Positions 7,147-16,085 of a DNA stretch of 64,000 bases are shown piece after piece; within the stretch, counting starts at the first letter, position 1, and each line of letters starts with the position of its first letter. The position numbers and the translations under genes were made by a program. The stretch covers positions 1-64,000 of the forward strand of contig NZ_QGLE01000004.1 in assembly GCF_003173035.1 (NCBI RefSeq), in the 5' to 3' direction. Source of the stretch: Zavarzinia aquatilis. GTDB taxonomy: Bacteria > Pseudomonadota > Alphaproteobacteria > Zavarziniales > Zavarziniaceae. The notes beneath the pieces were generated by a model that searched no databases, was not told where the DNA came from, and was given only the letters and a program-made list of their open reading frames with translations.

Positions 7147-10141
7147 CCTCCGCGGTGACGGCGCCGGACAGCGGGGGCAGGCTTACGGTGAAACGCGCGC
7201 CCTCGGCGTGATTTTCCGCGCTGATGCTGCCGCCATGGGCCTGGACGATCGACCGGCAGATCGAAAGCCCAATGCCCATGCCTTCGGGTTTCGTCGTGAA
7301 GAAGCCATTGAACAGAAGGTCCAGATTCTCGTCGGCGATGCCCGAGCCGGTATCGGCGACGCTGATGCGGATCTCGCCGTCGCGCCCTCCGCGGGTCGAG
7401 ACCGTCAGGCGCTTCGGCTTCGGACCGTTGCCGGCCATGGCATGGATGGCGTTGAGCGCCAGGTTGACGATCACCTGTTGCACCTGGACCCGGTCGCCGG
7501 TGAAGTCCGGAATATCCTCGCCGAGGTCGAGCGCGAGGTCGACCGCCTTCGACTGGCATTCGTGGCGCACGATCAGCAGCGAATCCTCGACGACGTCGTT
7601 GATCGCCAGCGGCGACAGCACGGGATCGCGTTTCAGGGCCATGCCGCGGATGCGCGCGATGATGTCGCTGGCGCGCTGGGCGTCGTCGACCATCTGGCGG
7701 GCCAGGGTGGCGACCTCGGTCAGGTCGGGCTCGCGCCGGTTCAGCCAGCGCAGGCTGGCCTGGCCGAGCGCGGAAATGGCCGCCAGGGGCTGGTTCACCT
7801 CATGGGCGATCGAGGCGGTCAATTCCCCCAGGGTGGAGATGCGGGCCGCGTGCGAGAAATCGGCCTGGGCCTGACGCAGCCTTTCCTCGGCGCGCTTGCG
7901 GTCGTCGATGTCGACGGTGGCGATCACCGTGACGCCCAACTCCTGCAGTGCCGGCGGGTAGGAGATGGAAAAGGCGACGTCGATCTCCTGACCGGCGAGG
8001 GTCATCATGCGCGTCTCCTCGAAATGGCCGCCGCGTCCGGCCCAGCGCGCCTCCAGCGACCGGCGGAACGGGCCCGGGTTGCGATGCCAGTAGCGATAGG
8101 CGGTGGTGCCCGCGAACTGGTCGGCATCGCGCCCCCCGCACAGGCGCACGGTCGCGGCATTGACCTCGCGCACCGTGACCGATTCCATGCAGTGGCGCAG
8201 GAATTCCGGGTGCTCGTCGAGGTAGGCGGAAAGATCGGCGATGCCGGCCCGCTTCAATCCGGCCAGCAGCCCGACGAGACGCGACGTGTCGCATTGCCAG
8301 AGCGCGACGGGCATGTGCCGGAACAGGTCGCCATAGCGCCGCTCGCTCTGGCCAAGGGCGCGGTCGGCCTTCTTGCGCTCGCTGATGTCGACGAAACCGA
8401 CGACATTGATGCCCCGGTCCATCAATTCCGCCGGGAAGGACATGGTGTAGATGACGTCGACGACATTGCCGGCCCAGGTATCGACCTGCGTCTCCTCGGT
8501 GTAGGACGGTCGGCCGGTCAGGCGCGCGATCAGCGAGCGGCGGATGGTATCCGGGCGCTGCTTCCAGCCCCAGGCGATCGGTCCCTTCATGGCCTCGACC
8601 GACGGGCATTCGAACAGGCGCAGGGCCTCGGCGTTGGCGCCCTCGATCCGGGGCAATTGCAGCGCCTCGTCGATGAAGGCCGGATGGTCGCGGATATAGG
8701 CCGGCAGATCGTCGATCCCTTCGGCGCGCAGGGCCGCCAGCCGGGCGAAGAGCGGCTTCATGTCGAGCTGGAACAGGGCGACCGGCATGTGATGGAAGAG
8801 ATCGCGATAGCGATGTTCGCTCAGCGCCAGCTCGCGGTAGGCGCGCTTGTGGTCGCCGATGTCGAGCAGGCTGATCAGCACATTCTCGCCGCGCGGCCGG
8901 GCCGGCGTGGTCCAGGTGGTGAATTTCACGTCGATCAGGCCGCCGCGCGCGGTCGACAGGCGCAATTCGACCGCGTCGAAGCGACGGTGGTGGAAACGGC
9001 TGACGAAGGCGCGGCGGAAGGCCCATTCACTCTCCGCCGGCACGAAGGGCCCGGCCGAGCCGAGCACGGCCTGGCGTGACGGCGCCTCGAGCAGCTCCGA
9101 CGCCTTCTCGTTGGCGTCGACGAGGCGGATCGCCTCGATGCCCCGGCGCACCAGCGCGGGCTCGGCATCGAAATGACGATCGAGATCGGTCACCCCTGCC
9201 GCCCGCAGGTCTTCGAGCAGGTCGTCGACCGCTTCCATGTCGGCCTCGAGATAGCCGACGGCCATGGCCTCGAACAGACGGCGGTAACGCTCCTCGGTGC
9301 GTTTGCGCTCGGCCTCGGCCTTGCGCCTCTCGGTCAGGTCGATGACGCCGACCAGCACCGTGCCCTTGGCCTTGTGCCCACTCGGCCAGCAGACGGTGAA
9401 GAGGGCGTCGATGCGCCGTCCGTCATAGGCGGTGACCACGGTTTCGGTGCTGTAGCGGTCTTCGCGGCGGGCGGCGGCGATCAGGGATTCGGCGAAGACA
9501 TGGCGGCTGTCGGCGGGCCAGGCCCAGCTCATGGGGCCGGACAGGATCACCTCGCGCGGGGCGCCGAACATCTCGGCGGTGGTTTCGTTCACGTCGATCA
9601 CAGCAACCGACTCGATCGCCGCGTCGATGAAGTCGGGGTGGCTGCGCAGGTAACCGGGTACGTCCTTGACGCCGGCGGCGACCAGTTCGCCAATTGCCTT
9701 CCGCACGCGCGAGAAATCGAGTTCCCAGAAGGAAGCCGCCATGGCGTGGAAGATGTTTCGATAGCGGTGGGCCTCGATCTCGGAGGCGCTGGCGTCCTCG
9801 GTGTCGCGGGTCCATTCGGCGATGCCAACGGCCTTGCCCTCGGCATCGCGGCGCAAGGCTGCCCGGATCGACAGGCGGCATTCCCGCCCGTCTGCCCTCG
9901 TGCGGTAGATCTCGCCCTCGAAAGCGCCCTGGGCCAGGACCATGTCGCGCAGCGCCTCGAGACCGAAGGGGTGGCGCGAGAGCAGCAGCCGGTCGATGTC
10001 CTCGCCGACCGCGACCGCCGCCGGCCAGCCGTAGAGCCGGGCCGCGCCGGTGTTCCAGCTTCCGATGCGACCGTCGAGGCCGCGCAGGACGACGGCGTCG
10101 GGCACCAGTTCGGCAAGGGCAAGGATGCTGTCGAGGCTCAC
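7121..10141 (-). CDS. Multi-PAS sensor histidine kinase (FixL-like, soluble)
   Basis: This is a 1,006-residue kinase without membrane segments. Using the GTG at 10141, a first ordinary PAS domain covers about 5-115. Four copies of a roughly 150-residue PAS-like module follow at about 126-272, 285-430, 443-590 and 601-750. Each module carries an inserted helical motif like LRAAGVxDLxxYLxxHPxF and ends in a D(I/L)xxRK linker. HisKA contains His780 (ASIAHEVNQPLAAI), and HATPase_c has an N-box (NLALNAIHAM), DTGSGI and GMGIGLSI. GTG 10141 has AGGAG 8 nt upstream; an in-frame ATG at 10216 is the alternative. It faces two response-regulator genes, its likely partners. Confidence 0.9.
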   Translation of the reverse strand: MSLDSILALAELVPDAVVLRGLDGRIGSWNTGAARLYGWPAAVAVGEDIDRLLLSRHPFGLEALRDMVLAQGAFEGEIYRTRADGRECRLSIRAALRRDAEGKAVGIAEWTRDTEDASASEIEAHRYRNIFHAMAASFWELDFSRVRKAIGELVAAGVKDVPGYLRSHPDFIDAAIESVAVIDVNETTAEMFGAPREVILSGPMSWAWPADSRHVFAESLIAAARREDRYSTETVVTAYDGRRIDALFTVCWPSGHKAKGTVLVGVIDLTERRKAEAERKRTEERYRRLFEAMAVGYLEADMEAVDDLLEDLRAAGVTDLDRHFDAEPALVRRGIEAIRLVDANEKASELLEAPSRQAVLGSAGPFVPAESEWAFRRAFVSRFHHRRFDAVELRLSTARGGLIDVKFTTWTTPARPRGENVLISLLDIGDHKRAYRELALSEHRYRDLFHHMPVALFQLDMKPLFARLAALRAEGIDDLPAYIRDHPAFIDEALQLPRIEGANAEALRLFECPSVEAMKGPIAWGWKQRPDTIRRSLIARLTGRPSYTEETQVDTWAGNVVDVIYTMSFPAELMDRGINVVGFVDISERKKADRALGQSERRYGDLFRHMPVALWQCDTSRLVGLLAGLKRAGIADLSAYLDEHPEFLRHCMESVTVREVNAATVRLCGGRDADQFAGTTAYRYWHRNPGPFRRSLEARWAGRGGHFEETRMMTLAGQEIDVAFSISYPPALQELGVTVIATVDIDDRKRAEERLRQAQADFSHAARISTLGELTASIAHEVNQPLAAISALGQASLRWLNRREPDLTEVATLARQMVDDAQRASDIIARIRGMALKRDPVLSPLAINDVVEDSLLIVRHECQSKAVDLALDLGEDIPDFTGDRVQVQQVIVNLALNAIHAMAGNGPKPKRLTVSTRGGRDGEIRISVADTGSGIADENLDLLFNGFFTTKPEGMGIGLSICRSIVQAHGGSISAENHAEGARFTVSLPPLSGAVTAEVRAGHPLN

Positions 10142-10228
10142 CGCTGCCGCTCCTGTTCGGGAAGGATACTTTCGTATAGGGCGGACAACCCTATCGCCAT
10201 ATTCAGCATCGGGCATCGCCCCCGCATT

Positions 10229-10254
10229 GTCGAAGGCCTACCGAGACCTTCGAC
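10229..10254. promoter_or_regulatory. Inverted repeat between divergent kinase and hydrolase genes
   Basis: GTCGAAGG (10229-10236), a 10-nt spacer and CCTTCGAC (10247-10254) form a perfect 8-bp dyad. It lies 15 nt before the ATG of the hydrolase at 10270 and 88 nt from the kinase GTG. It could be an operator, for example for the FixJ-like regulator, or a 5'-UTR hairpin. Confidence 0.5.
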
Positions 10255-10269
10255 GGGGAGACGATCACG

Positions 10270-11124
10270 ATGCCCGACAGCACGCCTTCGACCGAGGAAA
10301 TCTTCATCCCCGAAACCGCGCCCCGGATCTTCGCCCGGGTCTGGCGCCCGGCGGCGGCGCGCGCCGTGATCGCCATCTGCCACGGCGTCAATTCGCACAG
10401 CGGCCAGTATCTCTGGGCGGCGGAGCGCATGGCCCGCCTCGGCTTCGCCGTCTACGCCCTCGACCTGCGGGGACGCGGCCGCTCGGACGGGGAGCGCTTC
10501 TTCGTCGAGCGTATCGACGACTATGTGGCCGATCTCTCGGCACTGATCGCCTTCGCCAAGGCGCGCGAGCCGGGCCTGCCCGTCTATCTGCTGGGCCATT
10601 CGGCGGGCGGGGTCGTTGCCTGCAGCTATGCGCTCGACCATCAGGTCGAACTCGCCGGCCTGATCTGCGAGAGTTTCGCCTTCCAGGTGCCCGCGCCCGC
10701 CTTCGCCCTCGGCCTGATCAAAGGGATCAGTCACATTGCCCCCCGGGTGCCCGTCCTGCGCCTTCGGAACGAAGATTTTTCGCGAGATCCGGCCGTCGTC
10801 AAGTCATTGAACGCGGATCCCCTCATCGCGGGTGAAAGACAGCCGGCGGCGACCGTCGCCGCGCTCGTCCGGGCCGACGAGCGTCTGCGCCGGGATTTCC
10901 CGCTCGTCCGCCTGCCGGTGCTGATCCTCCATGGCACCGCCGACAAGGCGACCGTGCCCGCGGGCAGCCGCTTCTTCCACGAGACTGCGGGGGCGGCGGA
11001 CAAGACGCTGAAGCTCTACGACGGTCATTTCCACGACCTGCTGGCCGACCGGGGGCGGGACGAGGTTCTGGCCGACATCCTGGCCTGGATCGAGGCCCGG
11101 CTGCCGCGCCTCAAGGCGGCCTGA
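10270..11124 (+). CDS. Alpha/beta hydrolase, monoacylglycerol-lipase-like (serine aminopeptidase S33 fold)
   Basis: This is a 284-residue Hydrolase_4-type protein. It has [10 protein letters not shown] after strand 1, [10 protein letters not shown], the nucleophile elbow GHSAGG (Ser near 117), the acid Asp in [11 protein letters not shown] and His in YDGHFHDLL. The pattern matches lysophospholipase or monoacylglycerol-lipase proteins, which cleave acyl-glycerol esters. There is no signal peptide, so it is cytoplasmic. GGGGAG lies 5 nt before the ATG. Catalase starts 29 nt after its stop and could be co-transcribed. Exact substrate unknown. Confidence 0.88.
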   Translation: MPDSTPSTEEIFIPETAPRIFARVWRPAAARAVIAICHGVNSHSGQYLWAAERMARLGFAVYALDLRGRGRSDGERFFVERIDDYVADLSALIAFAKAREPGLPVYLLGHSAGGVVACSYALDHQVELAGLICESFAFQVPAPAFALGLIKGISHIAPRVPVLRLRNEDFSRDPAVVKSLNADPLIAGERQPAATVAALVRADERLRRDFPLVRLPVLILHGTADKATVPAGSRFFHETAGAADKTLKLYDGHFHDLLADRGRDEVLADILAWIEARLPRLKAA

Positions 11125-11153
11125 TCCCTGACGAGACCGGAAGGACCGACCCC

Positions 11154-12608
11154 ATGACCAAACCCCATCTCACCCACGCGAATGGCGCCCCCGTCGCCGA
11201 CAACCTGAACATCGAAACCGCCGGATCGCGCGGGCCGGCGCTGCTCCAGGACATCTGGCTGCTCGAGAAGCTGGCACATTTCGACCGCGAGGTGATCCCC
11301 GAGCGCCGGATGCACGCCAAGGGCTCGGGCGCCTACGGCAGTTTCACCGTGACCGCCGACATCAGCCGCTACACGAAGGCCAGGGTCTTCGACGGCATCG
11401 GCCGCAAGACCCCGGTCTTCGTCCGCTTCTCGACCGTCGCCGGCGAGCGCGGCGCGGCCGATGCCGAGCGCGACATCCGTGGCTTCGCGGTGAAATTCTA
11501 TACCGAAGAGGGCAATTGGGACCTGGTGGGTAACAACACGCCGGTCTTCTTCTTCCGCGACCCCTTGCGCTTTCCCGATCTCAACCACGCGGTGAAGCGC
11601 GATCCCCGCACCGGGATGCGCAGTGCCGCCAACAATTGGGACTTCTGGACCCTGCTGCCCGAGGCGCTGCATCAGGTCACCATCGTCATGAGCGAGCGGG
11701 GCATCCCGAAATCCTATCGCGCCATGCATGGTTTCGGCTCCCACACCTTCAGCCTGATCAACGCGGCGGGGGAACGGGTCTGGGTGAAGTTCCACCTGCG
11801 CTGCCGCCAGGCGATCGAGAATTTGTCGGATGACGAGGCCGCCGCACTGATCGGCCAGGACCGCGAGAGCCATCAGCGCGATCTCTTCGAGGCGATCGAG
11901 CGCGGGGAACGCCCGGCCTGGACCCTGTGCCTCCAGGTGATGACCGAGGAACAGGCGCGCGGTCACCGGCACAATCCCTTCGACCTGACCAAGGTCTGGC
12001 CGAAGCGCGACTATCCGCTGATCGAAGTGGGCGTGCTCGAACTCGACCGTAACCCCGACAATGTCTTCGCCGAGGTCGAGCAGGCGGCCTTCAGCCCGGC
12101 CAATATCGTGCCCGGCATCGGTTTCTCGCCCGACCGCATGTTGCAGGCCCGGCTGTTCTCCTATGGCGATGCCCAGCGTTACCGGCTGGGGGTCAATTTC
12201 AACGCGATCCCGGTCAATGCGCCGCGCTGTCCCGTCCATGCCTATCACCGCGACGGCGCAATGCGGACTGACGGCAATCTGGGCGCGACGCCGCACTACT
12301 ATCCGAATTCCCGCGGCGAATGGGACGTCGCCCCCGGCGCCGGCGTACCGCCCCTGCCGCTCGACGGGGTCGCGGGCCATTGGGACCACCGGCTGGACGA
12401 TGACCACTACGAACAGCCGGGCGCCCTGTTCGAGCTGATGACGGTGTCCGAGCGCAAGTCCCTGTTCTGGAACACGGCCCGTAGCATCGCCGACGCCGAC
12501 CTCGCGACCAAGCGGCGCCACATCGCCAACTGCGCCAAGGCGCATCCCGCCTATGGCGCCGGGGTCGCCGCCGCTCTCGGTCTGTCGGTCGAACAGGCCG
12601 CGGAATAG
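11154..12608 (+). CDS. katA: Monofunctional haem catalase (small-subunit type)
   Basis: This is a 484-residue catalase that disproportionates hydrogen peroxide. The distal haem His54 lies in [18 protein letters not shown], and Asn127 is in [16 protein letters not shown]. The proximal haem ligand Tyr337 lies in [24 protein letters not shown] and the NADPH-region [13 protein letters not shown] are present. The length matches clade-3 small-subunit catalases (about 480-500). There is no signal peptide. It follows the lipase-like hydrolase by 29 nt and ends at a strong bidirectional hairpin. No OxyR or Fur-type regulator lies next to it in this window. Confidence 0.95.
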   Translation: MTKPHLTHANGAPVADNLNIETAGSRGPALLQDIWLLEKLAHFDREVIPERRMHAKGSGAYGSFTVTADISRYTKARVFDGIGRKTPVFVRFSTVAGERGAADAERDIRGFAVKFYTEEGNWDLVGNNTPVFFFRDPLRFPDLNHAVKRDPRTGMRSAANNWDFWTLLPEALHQVTIVMSERGIPKSYRAMHGFGSHTFSLINAAGERVWVKFHLRCRQAIENLSDDEAAALIGQDRESHQRDLFEAIERGERPAWTLCLQVMTEEQARGHRHNPFDLTKVWPKRDYPLIEVGVLELDRNPDNVFAEVEQAAFSPANIVPGIGFSPDRMLQARLFSYGDAQRYRLGVNFNAIPVNAPRCPVHAYHRDGAMRTDGNLGATPHYYPNSRGEWDVAPGAGVPPLPLDGVAGHWDHRLDDDHYEQPGALFELMTVSERKSLFWNTARSIADADLATKRRHIANCAKAHPAYGAGVAAALGLSVEQAAE

Positions 12609-12622
12609 GGGCCTGAAACGCG

Positions 12623-12654
12623 ACGCCCCGCCCCGGGGGACCGGGGCGGGGCGT
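12623..12654. terminator. Bidirectional terminator between katA and the isochorismatase-like gene
   Basis: ACGCCCCGCCCCGG (12623-12636), loop GGGA, and CCGGGGCGGGGCGT (12641-12654) form a perfect 14-bp stem followed by TTTC. It sits between two convergent genes, 15 nt from each stop, so it probably ends both transcripts. Confidence 0.8.
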
Positions 12655-12669
12655 TTCGGCGTCCGGCGG

Positions 12670-13296
12670 TCAGAGCGCGTCCAGCAGGGCCCTGGTGGTC
12701 AGGATGGCATGGGCGAAGGTCGGGCCGTTGATCTCGTGCGCGCATTGCAGGGCGAGGGGGCTCGCCGCCGCCGTGGCGTCGCGCACCAGGGTCACATGGT
12801 AGCCGAGTTCGGCGGCGAAACGGCCGGTCGCCTCGATGCAGGTATTGGCGATCAGGCCGATCAGGATGACATGGGTCACCTTGTGCTGCTTCAGCAGCAT
12901 GTCGAGGTCGGTATTGGCGAAGCCGCTGGCCCCCCAATGTTCCTTGACCACGGTATCGCCGGGCCGCGGGGCGAAATCGGGAAACCATTCGGCGCCCCAG
13001 CTTCCCTTGGCGAAGACCTGATGCCGCGCCGCGCCGAGCTGATAGGGCGAGGGATGATCCCAGTTCTCGAGGTCGCCCGGCACCCATTGGCGGTGGGGCA
13101 CGATGAAGACCGGCAGGCCGGCCGCCCGGGCGGCGGCGAGGACAGCGCGGAGATTGTCGTGCAGCTGCTGGGCCTCGGCGACCTCCTTGACCAGTGGCCA
13201 GAGCTTGCCGCCTTCCGCGAGGAAGTCGTTGTAGGGGTCGACGAAAAGCAGGGCGCTGCGCGCCGGTTCGTAGCTCGGGGTGTCGGATCGGGACAT
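12670..13296 (-). CDS. Isochorismatase-family cysteine hydrolase
   Basis: This is a 208-residue cytoplasmic hydrolase. The catalytic triad of the family is visible: Asp20 in LLFVDPYNDF, Lys in VVKEHWGASGF and the nucleophile Cys in LIANTCIEATGRFA. The fold covers nicotinamidases, N-carbamoylsarcosine amidases and isochorismatases; the substrate is not predictable here. ATG 13296 was chosen because AGGAG lies 9 nt upstream, rather than an in-frame codon at 13344. It stands alone on the minus strand, convergent with catalase. Confidence 0.88.
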   Translation of the reverse strand: MSRSDTPSYEPARSALLFVDPYNDFLAEGGKLWPLVKEVAEAQQLHDNLRAVLAAARAAGLPVFIVPHRQWVPGDLENWDHPSPYQLGAARHQVFAKGSWGAEWFPDFAPRPGDTVVKEHWGASGFANTDLDMLLKQHKVTHVILIGLIANTCIEATGRFAAELGYHVTLVRDATAAASPLALQCAHEINGPTFAHAILTTRALLDAL

Positions 13297-13547
13297 GGAG
13301 GCGCTCTCCTGGAGGGGTGACGAAGGGGCTTCGCCGCCGGCCATTGTCCGATCGCTGTGGGTTACGCCGCAGTCCTACACTCGTGTCACCGCGCCATACT
13401 TAGGTTTGCTCCGAACGCTCCCCCGTCTGATTGAGCGCGGGGGGCGTCGGCGGCGATCCTTGCTCGTCGCCGGATGAGCCGGTGACAGGCGAGTGCCGAT
13501 GGCTCGGCGCCGCCGGACGAGCCGCTCATGCCTGACGGAACCGCGCC

Positions 13548-14507
13548 ATGACCGATACAGCCGAAGCCCATATCACGCGGCGCACCGCCCTCGTCGGCGG
13601 TCTGTTTGCCGGGGCGGTCGCCGCCGGCCTGCCCACGCCGCTTTTCGCCAGCACCCAGAAGGAAGGGGACAGCAAGATGCCCAAGATCACCACCAAGGAT
13701 GGCACCGAGATCTTCTACAAGGACTGGGGTCCGAAAAGCGCGACGCCCGTCGTGTTCCATCACGGCTGGCCGCTCAGTGCGGACGACTGGGACAACCAGA
13801 TGATGTTCTTCCTGCTGCAGGGCTATCGCGTGATCGCCCATGACCGGCGCGGCCACGGTCGTTCGACCCAGACCTTCGCCGGCAACGAGATGGACACCTA
13901 TGCCGCCGACGTCGCGGCGCTGACCGATCACCTGGATCTGAAGGGCGCGATCCATGTCGGCCATTCGACCGGCGGGGGCGAGGTCGCCCATTACGTCGCC
14001 CGCGCCAAGCCCGGCCGGGTCGCCAAGGCGGTGTTGATCGGCGCGGTGCCGCCGATCATGGTCAAGTCCGAGAAGAACCCGGGCGGCCTGCCGATCGAAG
14101 TCTTCGACGGTTTCCGCGCCGCCCTCGTCGCCAATCGGGCGCAGTTCTTCCTCGATGTGCCGGCGGGGCCCTTCTACGGTTACAACCGCCCGGGGGCCAA
14201 GGTCAGCCAGGGCGTGATCGAGAACTGGTGGCGGCAGGGCATGATGGGCGGCGCCAAGGCCCATTACGACTGCATCAAGGCCTTCTCGGAAACCGATTTC
14301 ACCGAGGACCTGAAGGCGATCGAGGTGCCGACACTGGTCATGCATGGCGATGACGACCAGATCGTGCCCTATGCCGATTCGGCGCCGCTCTCGGTCAAGC
14401 TGCTGAAGAAGGGCACGCTGAAGACCTATGCCGGCCTGCCGCATGGTCTGTGCACGACCCATCCCGAGGTGGTCAACCCCGACCTGCTCGCCTTCTTCAA
14501 GAGCTGA
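13548..14507 (+). CDS. Tat-exported alpha/beta hydrolase, haloperoxidase/arylesterase-like
   Basis: This is a 319-residue protein. Residues 1-40 look like a twin-arginine signal ([18 protein letters not shown]). The mature part is a non-haem chloroperoxidase or arylesterase-type hydrolase: [29 protein letters not shown], the nucleophile elbow GHSTGGGEV, the acid Asp in [10 protein letters not shown] and His in [11 protein letters not shown]. Such enzymes hydrolyse esters and can show peracid-dependent halogenation. An internal ATG at 13677 (MPKITTKDG) lies exactly where cytosolic relatives begin and has GGAAGGGG about 8 nt upstream, so two forms are possible. Confidence 0.88.
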   Translation: MTDTAEAHITRRTALVGGLFAGAVAAGLPTPLFASTQKEGDSKMPKITTKDGTEIFYKDWGPKSATPVVFHHGWPLSADDWDNQMMFFLLQGYRVIAHDRRGHGRSTQTFAGNEMDTYAADVAALTDHLDLKGAIHVGHSTGGGEVAHYVARAKPGRVAKAVLIGAVPPIMVKSEKNPGGLPIEVFDGFRAALVANRAQFFLDVPAGPFYGYNRPGAKVSQGVIENWWRQGMMGGAKAHYDCIKAFSETDFTEDLKAIEVPTLVMHGDDDQIVPYADSAPLSVKLLKKGTLKTYAGLPHGLCTTHPEVVNPDLLAFFKS

Positions 14508-14608
14508 GGCCCGGTCTGTCGCCGGCCGTCCGTGCTCGGGTACGGCCGGCCGGCGGTGGCGCCGACACGACAGAATTCCCGCCTGCCGCCGACCAGGGGA
14601 GCCTTGCC

Positions 14609-15730
14609 ATGATGGAACCAAGCGATGCGGGGGCCGGCGCGCTGCCCGAACTCTTCACCTCGATCGCCACGGCCGAGATCGACGTCGCCTTCGACAGGAT
14701 TGACCTGACGGACTGGGTCTTCGGCCTGTCATCCGCCGAATATGAAATGTGTTCGGCCGACCATATCGCCTGCGCCTCGACCACGGCGCCGGACGGCCGG
14801 CGCCTGTCGATCAATGTCGAGGCGATCGGCGGTGACGTCCTGATCCAGCGCTATGTCGAGGACGTCTCCTCGCCGTCGCTTTGCCGCCTGCGATCCACGT
14901 CGGATCTCCTGCACCGGCTGGGGCCGGCGACGATCGGCATCGTCTGGGAATTCTCCGTCGAAGCCCTGGCCGGTAACCGCTGCCGTTTCACGAACAGGAT
15001 CGTCGGCAGCGCGACGCCCGAACTGCTCGACCTGTTCGAGCGGAACGCGGTGCCGCTGTCGGCGGCGGCGGCGCAGATGCAGTCGCTGACCGATGTCCAC
15101 AACGCCGGCGAGACGCCATGGTTCGCTCGGAACATCGCGGCGAAGGCGCGGGGCGCTGCCGGCGAGGGGCGGCCGGTTCCACCCCTCGATCTCGACGCGC
15201 CCCTGATCGGCGTTTCGCGCTGTACGGCACCTGTCGACGTCGCGATCGACGACATCGACCTTTCGGCCTGGCTGTTCTCGCTGACCGACGCGGACTATCG
15301 GGCATGTTCGGTCGCGCATATCGCCGCCGGGGGAAACGTCATGGCCGACGGCCGGCGGTTCTCGCTGAATGTCGAGCGGCCGCGGTCGCTGCTGGTCCAG
15401 AAGTACCAGGAGGTCGAAAGCGGCCGGACCCTCTGCCGTGTCGTTTCTCCGCGCTCGGACATGTTCACGCCCCAGGGAAGAAGCAGCCTCCACGTCACCT
15501 GGGAACTGCGGCTGGCGCCGACAGGCCCGGATAGCTGCGCCCTGACCAACCTCGTCGAATTGCGCAGCACCCCGGAATTCGAGGCGGGGCTGGCCGCGGC
15601 CGGCCTTTCGATGGAGACGGTGAAACCGCCCCTTCTCGCCGCCCTGTCGGCCCATAACGCAGAAGAAACCCCGAACTTCGCGGCCGACCTCTCGATGAAG
15701 GTCCGCCCGCAATGTCGCGGGTCGTCGTGA
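14609..15730 (+). CDS. Uncharacterised protein with two tandem copies of one domain
   Basis: This 373-residue cytoplasmic protein was not recognised. It is a clear internal duplication. The first copy (about 20-180) has VAFDRIDLTDWVFGLSSAEY, ACASTTAPDGRRLSINVE, LIQRYVE, LCRLRS and VWEFSVE. The second copy (about 205-365) has VAIDDIDLSAWLFSLTDADY, MADGRRFSLNVE, LVQKYQEVE, LCRVVS and TWELRLAP. Each copy ends in a HNAxETPxFAxxxxxK motif. The alternating strand pattern suggests an SRPBCC/START-like beta fold, which is inference. The ATG follows AGGGGA by 9 nt. It is 101 nt downstream of the Tat hydrolase, possibly in the same operon. Confidence 0.8.
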   Translation: MMEPSDAGAGALPELFTSIATAEIDVAFDRIDLTDWVFGLSSAEYEMCSADHIACASTTAPDGRRLSINVEAIGGDVLIQRYVEDVSSPSLCRLRSTSDLLHRLGPATIGIVWEFSVEALAGNRCRFTNRIVGSATPELLDLFERNAVPLSAAAAQMQSLTDVHNAGETPWFARNIAAKARGAAGEGRPVPPLDLDAPLIGVSRCTAPVDVAIDDIDLSAWLFSLTDADYRACSVAHIAAGGNVMADGRRFSLNVERPRSLLVQKYQEVESGRTLCRVVSPRSDMFTPQGRSSLHVTWELRLAPTGPDSCALTNLVELRSTPEFEAGLAAAGLSMETVKPPLLAALSAHNAEETPNFAADLSMKVRPQCRGSS

Positions 15731-16085
15731 AACATGTAAATCGACAGGCGTTCAGGCCGCCGCCTCGAACCGCAACTTGACATGAAATCCAGCCCCGTGA
15801 CCTGACGCCCGCGCGCTCATCCAGGGGGAGGCGGAGACCGGCGGTTACAGCCACGCATGGCAGGAACGGAATGCCGCTTCCCTTGCTTGCGCAGGCCGGC
15901 GGCGTAGGCTGCCGGTGTCTCCTGGCCGAGCGACGAATACGGCCGCTCGGTGCTGTAAACAAGGGCTCGTCCAGAAGCTCGTCCCGCCTCCGGCCGTTAG
16001 AGCTTTGGCGTTCCAGCGCGCCGGGCACGGCATGACACCCGCAGGATCCCCGCCCGGTCGACGCGCAGGTCAAGCGGCAACCGGA
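15731..16085. other. Gap holding an IS3 relic
   Basis: These 355 bases contain no intact gene. The minus strand carries a decayed IS3-family transposase tail and the non-coding sequence that usually follows it (see the pseudogene entry). Nothing else was recognised. Confidence 0.7.
15820..16020 (-). pseudogene. IS3-family transposase (OrfB) relic with internal deletion
   Basis: Read on the minus strand, one frame gives SNGRRRDELLDEPLF (about 16005-15957). Immediately after, in another frame, comes YSTERPYSSLGQETPAAYA (from 15957 downwards) and then AGLRKQGKRHSVPAMRG. These two pieces are the NGRLRDELLNExLF and YNTERPHSSLGYxTPAAYA segments of IS3 OrfB. They are normally separated by about 17 residues (SLAxARxxIExWRxD), so that block has been deleted with a frameshift. 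No terminal inverted repeats were identified. It is a dead fragment between the duplicated-domain gene and the PaaX-type regulator. Confidence 0.75.
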
